Origin: a virus
Virus record (IMG/VR): IMGVR_UViG_3300001846_000107
Location: 1 to 23,651 of that record
Direction: 5' to 3' (one strand)
DNA: 23,651 nucleotides
Each line of letters starts with the position of its first letter. The first letter of the stretch is position 1. Both the position numbers and the translations under genes were made by a program. The notes under the pieces are model-generated. The model saw nothing but the letters and a program-made list of their open reading frames with translations, did not search any database and had not been told where the DNA came from. Below, one piece after another: positions 4,879 through 11,285 of the stretch.

Positions 4879-5069
4879 TGTTCTTGGGGGTGGTGGTCTT
4901 CTGTGCTAGTTTAGACTTCACCACCTGCCAAATCACTAGCAAAGCAGATTTGTTTGAAACACTAGAAGAATGTCAGCAAGACGTTGTATCGGTTGTTAAT
5001 GGTGCAGCATCCAATGGATTTGTTGCTCGAGGCTATTGCGCGCCCGTCAATTCGGGTATGCAAACTTAG
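4878..5069 (+). CDS. Small secreted or membrane-anchored cysteine protein, 63 aa
   Basis: ATG 4878 overlaps the previous stop. A hydrophobic start (MFLGVVVFCASL) resembles a short signal or anchor. It is followed by a body with Cys in TTCQ, EECQQ and GYCAPV. The architecture (hydrophobic start, F-x-x-x-E-x-C, then about 20 residues, then C-x-x-V) recurs in the protein at 5747-5914, so the two may be related. A periplasmic role with a disulfide bond is inference. The gene is followed by a promoter for the DUF1127 gene. Confidence 0.6.
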   Translation: MFLGVVVFCASLDFTTCQITSKADLFETLEECQQDVVSVVNGAASNGFVARGYCAPVNSGMQT

Positions 5070-5092
5070 ATGAGTTAATAGAACACTATAAG

Positions 5093-5101
5093 TGCTATAA
5101 T
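5093..5101 (+). promoter_or_regulatory. Extended -10 promoter before the DUF1127 gene
   Basis: TGCTATAAT gives a consensus -10 (5096-5101) with the TGn extension. No good -35 is seen, as is common for extended -10 promoters. The ten bases GTGCTATAAT occur again at 15598-15607 before the capsid gene. The expected start is near 5108, leaving a 24-base leader with GGAGG. Confidence 0.65.
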
Positions 5102-5131
5102 TACCTTAGTTATTGTTTAACGGAGGTAATT

Positions 5132-5317
5132 ATGCTACAATATCTATATATTAAACTGAAGAATATTTTTAAAGCTATCCAAACCGCGCAAGAGAAGCGC
5201 GCGCACTATTGGATGCTACAGAATTTAAGCGATAAAGAATTACGCGATATTGGTATAGGTCGCGGTCAAATCAGGGAAGCGATATACGGGGATGTTAGCG
5301 GAATTAGCCGCAGCTAA
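5132..5317 (+). CDS. DUF1127 (YjiS-like) small protein, 61 aa
   Basis: ATG 5132 lies five bases after GGAGG (5122-5126), an excellent start. The C-terminal half carries the DUF1127 signature (LSDKELRDIGIGR, residues 32-44, followed by QIREAIYG) after a basic helix with EKRAHYWMLQ. DUF1127 proteins are widespread in Alphaproteobacteria and some Gammaproteobacteria. CcaF1 of Rhodobacter is described as an RNA-binding member affecting small RNA maturation and RNA turnover. A phage copy with its own strong promoter could redirect host RNA metabolism; that is inference. Its last 26 bases overlap the next gene. Confidence 0.8.
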   Translation: MLQYLYIKLKNIFKAIQTAQEKRAHYWMLQNLSDKELRDIGIGRGQIREAIYGDVSGISRS

Positions 5318-5741
5318 TGCGGCATTTGGCGTTATAAAACAGGCGATATCTAATTCTAAAGAGCTCGCTGATGTTGGTAAGTCTATCGCTTCTTTTGTTG
5401 GTGCAGAAGAGTCTCTAAAGGCAAGAGCAGAGAAAAAGAAGAAAAGTCCGTGGAATAAGATCCTAGGTAAGGATTCCACAGATTTCGAAGAGTTCTTGGC
5501 TTTAGAAAAGATTGAACAACAGAAAGCGGCTCTTCAGTCGCACATGCGCTTGTACGGAAGACCGGGAATGTACGATGCGTGGGTGGAGTACCAAGCTAAG
5601 GCACGCACCGCACGCAAAGAGGCTCAAAGGCAGCGTGAGAAAGAACGGCAAGAGATGATAGAAGTCCTAGTGTGGATATTCATCGTTCTCGTTGTCTGGG
5701 GTGGAGCAGGTGCTGGTCTATATTACTATTTTACTGGGTAG
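5292..5741 (+). CDS. Membrane-anchored coiled-coil protein, 149 aa
   Basis: ATG 5292 overlaps the end of the DUF1127 gene. The N-terminus (LAELAAANAAFGVIKQAI) is an alanine-rich helix, residues 41-52 are basic, residues 64-123 form a long charged helix that includes LYGRPGMYDAW, and residues 124-147 form a single membrane span near the C-terminus. Related proteins with the same order of parts are familiar from marine phage genomes without assigned function. The position before the packaging genes and the C-terminal anchor would suit a lysis or internal virion role, but no holin-specific feature is seen. Confidence 0.7.
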   Translation: MLAELAAANAAFGVIKQAISNSKELADVGKSIASFVGAEESLKARAEKKKKSPWNKILGKDSTDFEEFLALEKIEQQKAALQSHMRLYGRPGMYDAWVEYQAKARTARKEAQRQREKERQEMIEVLVWIFIVLVVWGGAGAGLYYYFTG

Positions 5742-5746
5742 TTTTT

Positions 5747-5914
5747 ATGTGGTTTCTCATATGGATCCAATTTTTACATGGACAGTTCGAGTACTATCAT
5801 ATCGGGACATTCGGAAAAGAGGACCAGTGCCGGATAGAATTAGAGAAGAGTAAGGTTCTGGTCACAAACGCAGGATCTACAGTCCAATGCTTCAAGGTCG
5901 ATAGTAATGGCTAA
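5747..5914 (+). CDS. Small hydrophobic-start cysteine protein, 55 aa
   Basis: ATG 5747 begins a product with a strongly hydrophobic start (MWFLIWIQFLHG) followed by FEYYHIGTFGKEDQCRIEL and TVQCFKV. The two cysteines and overall plan match the protein at 4878-5069, suggesting a pair of small exported proteins. The ribosome site is weak (GGGTAG upstream), so translation may be coupled to the preceding gene six bases earlier. Its stop overlaps the next start. Function unknown. Confidence 0.55.
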   Translation: MWFLIWIQFLHGQFEYYHIGTFGKEDQCRIELEKSKVLVTNAGSTVQCFKVDSNG

Positions 5915-6149
5915 GATCGATAAAGATAAGATGAAATGCAACAAACCTCGGCGCACACCAGATGGGCCTAAGAAGTTTGTTGTTAAAGCCTGTGAAGATG
6001 GCAAAGAGAAGATTGTTCGTTTTGGCGATCCTAACATGCGGATCAAGAAATCGAACCCAAAGAGGCGTAAGAGCTTTCGTGCTCGGCACAAATGCTCAAC
6101 CGCAAAATCCAAGCTAACAGCGAGATATTGGTCTTGTAAGGCATGGTAA
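5907..6149 (+). CDS. Small basic conserved marine-phage protein, 80 aa
   Basis: ATG 5907 overlaps the previous gene by eight bases. The product begins MAKIDKDKMKCNKPRRTPDG and contains HVV-type strands (KKFVVKACEDGKEKIVRFGD), then a basic helix (KRRKSFRARHKC) and a Trp-rich end (ARYWSCKAW). Four cysteines are spread through the chain and might bind a metal. The pattern is familiar from many marine podophage and siphophage genomes, always small and always near the packaging genes, without a known function. The high positive charge suggests nucleic-acid contact. Confidence 0.75.
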   Translation: MAKIDKDKMKCNKPRRTPDGPKKFVVKACEDGKEKIVRFGDPNMRIKKSNPKRRKSFRARHKCSTAKSKLTARYWSCKAW

Positions 6150-6323
6150 GTGACGCTCAAGAAACATGGATCCAAGTATATTCTTTACGACGATAATGGG
6201 CGCATCATAATTATCACTTCGCATCTACGAATTGCGGAAAACATGAAGGCCAAAAAAGATGGCAAAAAACTCTCTCGTAGGAAACATAAACAAAAGACGC
6301 AAAGCAGGAACGTCGAGACCTAA
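6150..6323 (+). CDS. Small basic protein with GTG start, 57 aa
   Basis: GTG 6150 directly abuts the previous TAA (TAAGTG), and the frame is open to TAA 6321-6323. The product starts with a strand pattern (LKKHGSKYILYDDNGRIIIIT) typical of short beta-hairpin phage proteins and ends in a very basic tail (KKLSRRKHKQKTQSR). The last 65 bases overlap the next gene in another frame. There is no ribosome site, so translation probably depends on the upstream gene. The gene is inferred from frame, context and family resemblance only. Confidence 0.55.
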   Translation: MTLKKHGSKYILYDDNGRIIIITSHLRIAENMKAKKDGKKLSRRKHKQKTQSRNVET

Positions 6324-6399
6324 GAGTAAAAGTACAATAAGCCCCAAGGCCTACAAAGCGATGCAAGCTGGCTGGCCTAAAAAGAAGAAGAAGGGTTAG
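6259..6399 (+). CDS. Lysine-tailed small protein, 46 aa
   Basis: ATG 6259 begins MAKNSLVGNINKRRKAG, continues with SRPKSKSTISPKAYKAMQ and ends GWPKKKKKG. This is a compact, conserved-looking short protein that I recognise as recurrent in uncultured marine phages next to the terminase genes. Its function is unknown. The very basic composition parallels the proteins at 4729 and 5907. It lies partly inside the 3' end of the gene at 6150 in a different frame, and the following gene starts one base after its stop. Confidence 0.7.
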   Translation: MAKNSLVGNINKRRKAGTSRPKSKSTISPKAYKAMQAGWPKKKKKG

Positions 6400-6400
6400 C

Positions 6401-6667
6401 ATGAGCGAGGACAGGTTGGATAGGATGGAGCAAAAGTTGGACAAATTAGCGGAAGCTATTGTCTGCCTAGCTCGTATGGAAGAGCGGATGGTAACCATTT
6501 TTAAGCGTATGGACACGTTTGATGATACTGTTCGTAAAATAGATGCTCGTATGGATGAGCAAGAGAAACAAGCCATAGCCCGAGGACAAAAGATTGCCTT
6601 TGCTGAGCGTTTCTTTTGGATGATTTGCACGGGCGCTGTTGGTCTAGCATTTGTGTATTTTAAATGA
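6401..6667 (+). CDS. XhlA-like coiled-coil membrane protein, 88 aa
   Basis: Residues 1-60 form an amphipathic coiled coil (RLDRMEQKLDKLAEAI, VRKIDARMDEQEKQ). A C-terminal membrane span occupies residues 70-87 (FFWMICTGAVGLAFVYF). This order matches haemolysin XhlA-type phage proteins, which associate with the membrane and assist lysis in some phages. The family resemblance is by architecture only. The start follows the previous stop by one base, and the end overlaps the terminase small subunit start (ATGA). It is the best candidate here for a holin-associated or lysis-control protein. Confidence 0.6.
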   Translation: MSEDRLDRMEQKLDKLAEAIVCLARMEERMVTIFKRMDTFDDTVRKIDARMDEQEKQAIARGQKIAFAERFFWMICTGAVGLAFVYFK

Positions 6668-7038
6668 CTGAAAAAAAACCACTTACAGAACGCCAAGAAG
6701 CTCTTATTAGCGCGCTAATGGGAGAGGCTAATGGCGATTTCCGAGCAGCCATGCGGATTGCCGGATATTCTGAACATACAACAGTTAAAGAAGCTATCAC
6801 ACCTATTCGTGACCACATTGTGGACGCGGCTCAGATGATGATGGCAATGAATGCCCCTAAAGCTGCAGCTAGCTTGGCGGGAGTATTCGTAGATCCTAGT
6901 GCGCTGGGAGCACGTAACATTGTTGCGGCTGCTAAAGAAGTACTGGATCGTGCAGGGGTAGTGAAGAGAGAACAGCTTGAGGTCAAAGGACCAGAGGGCG
7001 GTATATTTATCCTTCCACCTAAACAAGATGCAGAATGA
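6664..7038 (+). CDS. terS: Terminase small subunit
   Basis: The 124-residue product starts with an LTERQEALISALMG helix, then a helix-turn-helix-like unit (DFRAAMRIAGYSEHTTVKEAI, about residues 25-45) as in phage terminase small subunits that recognise the packaging site. A second helical part (NIVAAAKEVLDRAGVVK) and a short tail with GIFILPPK follow; in related proteins the tail contacts the large subunit. It sits immediately upstream of the large subunit with an ATGA overlap, the usual order. Length is normal for the family. It forms an oligomeric ring that loads DNA to the motor. Confidence 0.82.
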   Translation: MTEKKPLTERQEALISALMGEANGDFRAAMRIAGYSEHTTVKEAITPIRDHIVDAAQMMMAMNAPKAAASLAGVFVDPSALGARNIVAAAKEVLDRAGVVKREQLEVKGPEGGIFILPPKQDAE

Positions 7039-8921
7039 CAGACTTCCCCGAGAAGCGCAGAGCAAACCCTAGAGCAAGAATAGCATACGGATACAAACCT
7101 TCTGAGGATGATCCGTGCATTCTTTTACCCGATGAGGATATGGTGCCGTATATTATACAGGCGCTTGATTTCATCGATAACGGTGGCTCCTTACGAGAGA
7201 CCGCCGCTTGGCTTACCCAACAAACTGGTAAACAAATTTCCCACCAAGGGATAAACAATATCTGGAAAGAGCGCAGAGGTGCTCAACCAAACAATGAACG
7301 AGAAAAGCGCCAGAAACGAGAACGGCGCAGACGGGCTCCTAAAACAGGACCAGAGAAAGCAAAGGCAAAGATTAAGCGTAAGGCAGCGGATGCTAAGAGA
7401 GTACTGACTCTTCAGAAAAAAAAACTGGAGAATTGGGAAGATCGAACCCCGCCTACCGAAGAGCCAGTTAGAACAAATGTTATAACAGATACGCTAGACT
7501 TTGATGCTGCACCCGAAGACAGAGAAGTAATATTCACACCTAACCCCGGACCTCAAACTGAGTTCCTAGCTGCAGCCGAAAGAGAGGTACTTTATGGCGG
7601 CAGTGCCGGAGGTGGAAAAACTTTCTCGTTAATCGCAGATCCGATGCGATACTTCGATAACCCAAATTTCAATGGGTTGATCTTGCGTAGAACTAACGAC
7701 GAATTGCGTGAGATTATCTGGAAAACACAGGAGTTATACCCCAAGGCTTTTAAAGGTGCTAAGTGGCAGGAAAAAAAGTCTCAGTGGGTATTTCCAAGCG
7801 GAGCGCGTCTATGGCTCACTTATCTAGAGCGGGATGAAGATGTTCTGAGATACCAAGGGCAAGCATTTAGTTACATAGCCTTTGACGAACTCACTCAGCA
7901 TCCCACGCCCTTCGCTTGGAACTATATGCGGTCCCGTTTGCGTACAACGGATCCTAATCTGCCAATTTTTATGCGTGGCACCACAAACCCCGGTGGGCCG
8001 GGACACGCATGGGTAAAGCAGATGTTTATCGATCCTGCACCCGCAAATACGCCCTTCATAGCTACAGACTTAGAGACAGGCGAAGAACTACGGTATCCCG
8101 ATACTCATCCTGAGAAACCCGGACAACCGCTATTTAGGCGTAGGTTCATCCCAGCTTCTTTATATGACAACCCATACCTAGCTAATGATGGTGCCTATGA
8201 AGCCAACCTTTTATCTCTTCCAGAGATGCAGCGTAGGCAGCTTTTAGAAGGTGATTGGGCGGTAGCAACAGGGGCAGCGTTCCCTGAGTTTAGGCAGAGT
8301 GTACATGTGGTTGATCCTTTTGAGATCCCCGACACTTGGCGCAGATTTAGGAGTTGTGATTATGGATATTCGAGTTTTTCTGCAGTCCATTGGTTCGCGA
8401 TTGATCCAAGCTATGAAACGCTCATTGTCTATCGTGAGCTCTACCTTTCGAAGCATACTGGCAGAGATCTGGCAAAAGCTGTTATGGAAGCTGAAAAAGG
8501 CGAAAACATCTCTTACGGAATACTTGATAGTTCGTGTTGGCATAATCGTGGGCAAATTGGCCCATCTATTGCCGAAGAAATGGTAGCAATGGGTTGCAGA
8601 TGGCGACCTTCAGACCGAACAGCCGGAGCTCGAGTAGCAGGTAAAAACCGCTTCCATGAGGTTCTTAAGGTAGATCCAGAGACAGACATGGCAGGTATAG
8701 TGTTTTTCAACACCTGCAGACAGATCATTGCCGATCTACCCGTAATTCCTAGCGACCCTAAAGGTAGTGATGACATTGATCCTAGGTACGCATCCGACCA
8801 CGCTTACGACAGTGTACGATATGGGATTATGAGCAGACCTAGAGCATTCAGTCCATTTGATATGGGGCGCGGCATTCCCGAGAGAAAATGGCAACCATCA
8901 GATAACGTATTTGGATACTAG
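7035..8921 (+). CDS. terL: Terminase large subunit with extra N-terminal domain
   Basis: This is the DNA-packaging ATPase and nuclease, 628 residues. Walker A is GGSAGGGKT (188-196), Walker B IAFDEL (281-286) and a coupling motif GTTNPGG follows (315-321). The C-terminal nuclease shows acidic residues in CDYGYS (Asp442), ILDSS (Asp498) and SDHAYDS (Asp588/Asp592). Before the motor lies an unusual N-terminal part. Residues 12-82 resemble the DNA-binding 'recombinase' domain of large serine recombinases (YGYKPSEDD, GGSLRETAAWL), followed by a highly basic linker (residues 85-130). This extra part may help select the packaging site. The gene overlaps the small subunit by four bases and is followed two bases later by the portal gene. 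Confidence 0.95.
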   Translation: MTDFPEKRRANPRARIAYGYKPSEDDPCILLPDEDMVPYIIQALDFIDNGGSLRETAAWLTQQTGKQISHQGINNIWKERRGAQPNNEREKRQKRERRRRAPKTGPEKAKAKIKRKAADAKRVLTLQKKKLENWEDRTPPTEEPVRTNVITDTLDFDAAPEDREVIFTPNPGPQTEFLAAAEREVLYGGSAGGGKTFSLIADPMRYFDNPNFNGLILRRTNDELREIIWKTQELYPKAFKGAKWQEKKSQWVFPSGARLWLTYLERDEDVLRYQGQAFSYIAFDELTQHPTPFAWNYMRSRLRTTDPNLPIFMRGTTNPGGPGHAWVKQMFIDPAPANTPFIATDLETGEELRYPDTHPEKPGQPLFRRRFIPASLYDNPYLANDGAYEANLLSLPEMQRRQLLEGDWAVATGAAFPEFRQSVHVVDPFEIPDTWRRFRSCDYGYSSFSAVHWFAIDPSYETLIVYRELYLSKHTGRDLAKAVMEAEKGENISYGILDSSCWHNRGQIGPSIAEEMVAMGCRWRPSDRTAGARVAGKNRFHEVLKVDPETDMAGIVFFNTCRQIIADLPVIPSDPKGSDDIDPRYASDHAYDSVRYGIMSRPRAFSPFDMGRGIPERKWQPSDNVFGY

Positions 8922-8923
8922 AC

Positions 8924-11065
8924 ATGGCATTTATGGACCCACCCAATAACAACCCAGAAGATCTTACTGATGAGGATAAGGTCATTGCCCTCGAGGAAGA
9001 CGGGGATGTTGTTGAGGAAAACTTAGACTACTCTGGTGTAGCTGCTTTTGTTCAGACTGCGTTCAACCGAGCTAAAGATGAGCGTCTAGCTGATGAAACA
9101 CGATGGCTGGAAAGCTACCGTAACTATCGCGGTATATACGGGCCAGATGTACAGTTCACAGATACAGAAAAATCCAAAGCCTTTGTTAAGATTACGAAGA
9201 CTAAGGTATTAGCTGCATATAGTCAGGTGATCGATGTTCTGTTTGCAGGTGCTAAGTTCCCGATTGGTATCGAGAGCCGCCGCTTCCCAAGCAATGTTGC
9301 AGGTGCGGTAAACTATGATCCAAACGCAATTACATCTGAGAAGGTACAAGAGAAAGCTGGAATTCAGTATGATGTACCTCGCACGATCAAGCGACCAAAC
9401 CTAGCTAAAGATCTTGGTGTTTATAAAGATACTCTGAAGCCTGTAGAAGACAGTCTAGAAATGGGTCCGGGTAAGTCTCAGACTTCAGTAACTTTCGAAC
9501 CAGCAAAACGCGCCGCACAGATCTTAGAGAAAAAGATGCATGATCAGCTTGAAGAAAGTTCAGCATCTAAGCACTTACGCTCTGTAGCTTTCGAGATGTC
9601 TTTGTTTGGCACAGGTATCCTGAAGGGTCCGTTTGCACACGATAAGGAATATGCGCGCTGGAATGAGAGCGGCGAATACGATCCTGAATATCAGACTATC
9701 CCCAAAGTGGAACATGTCTCTATCTGGGATTTCTATCCAGATCCTGATGGACGTAATATGGATGAGGTGGAGTATACCATCCAACGCCACCGCCTAAACC
9801 GTACACAAATACGGGCTCTTAAGAACCGCCCACACTTCCGCGACGAAAGCATCGAGCTAGCTATCGAATATGGTGCAAGCTATGAGCGTGAATATTGGGA
9901 ACATGATCTAGAAGACAATTCAAACAACGATGATATCGAGCGTTTTGAGGTTCTAGAGTATTGGGGTATCCTAGATGCCGAGCTAGCACTACAAGCTGAT
10001 CTAGAGATCCCAGAAGAGTTAGAAGACCTAGATCAAGTACAGGTTAACGTGTGGGTATGTAACGGACAGATCCTACGCCTTGTTATCAATCCATTCACAC
10101 CAACCCGCATTCCATACTCTGCCGTACCTTACGAGATGAACCCCTATTCATTCTTCGGTATTGGTGTTGCTGAGAATATGTCGGACACGCAATTGTTGAT
10201 GAACGGCTTTATGCGGATGTCAGTGGACAACTCTGCGTTGAGTGGAAACCTACTTATTGAGATCGATGAGACCAACTTGGTCCCGGGACAAGATATGTCT
10301 ATCTACCCCGGTAAAGTGTTCCGTAGACAAAGCGGAGCGCCGGGTCAGGCGATCTTTGGAACTAAGTTCCCTAACGTAAGCCAAGAGCTTATGATGATGT
10401 TCGATAAGTCTAGACAACTTGCCGATGAGTCTACAGGTATCCCATCATACTCTCACGGTGCCACAGGTATCATGGGCGTAGGGCGAACAGCTAGCGGTAT
10501 GTCTATGCTGATGGGCGCTTCACAGCAAGCTATCAAGACGGTTGTCCGTAATGTGGATGATTATTTGCTAGCGCCTCTTGGTCGAGCCTTATTCGCTTTC
10601 AATATGCAGTTCGACTTCGATGAGCAGTTTATCGGTGACCTAGAGGTTATACCACGCGGTACAGAAAGCTTGATGCGCAATGAGATCCGTTCCCAGCGCC
10701 TCATTCAATTCATGCAAATGACTGCTAACCAGCAAATGGCGCCCTTTGTTAAATATGACTACATCCTACGCGAACTAGCTGCATCTATGGACCTTGATGA
10801 GGATCGCATTCTGAACGATCCACGCGAGGCGGTTATCCAAGCTAAGATGATGGCAGAGATCCAATCAATGATGCCACAACAGCCCCCACAACCACCACAG
10901 GGCGGGGCTCCAAGCGTAGACGATCCAACAGGTACAGGCGGCGGTAACATTGCACCCGGTCAAGCACCAGAACCCGGAGCACCGGGCTTCACAGGTGAGG
11001 GCGGGGGAGCCAATGGGGGTAATCCTCAACCACAACAGCCACAAGGTCAGCCACCCGTACAATGA
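8924..11065 (+). CDS. Portal protein
   Basis: The product is 713 residues, the size of large podovirus-type portals, and follows the terminase directly. Its sequence is portal-like, with an acidic N-terminus, a helical stem region (about residues 200-330) and a wing region including VEHVSIWDFYPDPDGRNMDE and YWEHDLED. A typical segment, PYSFFGIGVAENMSDTQLLMNGFMR, is broken here for length: the key part is GVAENMSDTQ. A glycine/methionine-rich crown region contains TASGMSMLMGASQQAIK. The last 65 residues are low-complexity Pro/Gln/Gly. The portal forms the 12-fold ring at the capsid vertex through which DNA passes. The stop overlaps the next start. Confidence 0.93.
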   Translation: MAFMDPPNNNPEDLTDEDKVIALEEDGDVVEENLDYSGVAAFVQTAFNRAKDERLADETRWLESYRNYRGIYGPDVQFTDTEKSKAFVKITKTKVLAAYSQVIDVLFAGAKFPIGIESRRFPSNVAGAVNYDPNAITSEKVQEKAGIQYDVPRTIKRPNLAKDLGVYKDTLKPVEDSLEMGPGKSQTSVTFEPAKRAAQILEKKMHDQLEESSASKHLRSVAFEMSLFGTGILKGPFAHDKEYARWNESGEYDPEYQTIPKVEHVSIWDFYPDPDGRNMDEVEYTIQRHRLNRTQIRALKNRPHFRDESIELAIEYGASYEREYWEHDLEDNSNNDDIERFEVLEYWGILDAELALQADLEIPEELEDLDQVQVNVWVCNGQILRLVINPFTPTRIPYSAVPYEMNPYSFFGIGVAENMSDTQLLMNGFMRMSVDNSALSGNLLIEIDETNLVPGQDMSIYPGKVFRRQSGAPGQAIFGTKFPNVSQELMMMFDKSRQLADESTGIPSYSHGATGIMGVGRTASGMSMLMGASQQAIKTVVRNVDDYLLAPLGRALFAFNMQFDFDEQFIGDLEVIPRGTESLMRNEIRSQRLIQFMQMTANQQMAPFVKYDYILRELAASMDLDEDRILNDPREAVIQAKMMAEIQSMMPQQPPQPPQGGAPSVDDPTGTGGGNIAPGQAPEPGAPGFTGEGGGANGGNPQPQQPQGQPPVQ

Positions 11066-11280
11066 TCGATCAAAAATTTTATCGAAGCCTACTTCTTCTA
11101 GTTAATGACAAAGAGATGATGGATAGGCTTCAATCCTACTGTGATGAGCGCATCGACACTCTTCGTGGACATTTAGAAACCACCAAAGAGATAGAGAACA
11201 TCCGACATATCCAAGGATCTATTGCCGAGCTTCGTAGGTTTAAGACCCTACGAGATGAGGTATTACAAGGAGCCAAGTAA
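11062..11280 (+). CDS. Small helical protein after the portal, 72 aa
   Basis: It begins in an ATGA overlap with the portal gene. The product is nearly all charged helix (LLLLVNDKEMMDRLQSYCDE, IENIRHIQGSIAELRRFKTL) and ends LRDEVLQGAK. A small protein of this size directly after the portal is common in marine podophages, perhaps as a portal or internal-core partner, but no function is established that I know of. One cysteine, no membrane span. Confidence 0.7.
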   Translation: MIDQKFYRSLLLLVNDKEMMDRLQSYCDERIDTLRGHLETTKEIENIRHIQGSIAELRRFKTLRDEVLQGAK

Positions 11281-11285
11281 AGCGT

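Noticed and set aside
6214-6696. 160-codon frame on the - strand
   Set aside because: It is antisense to three + strand genes with better support and has no start signal.
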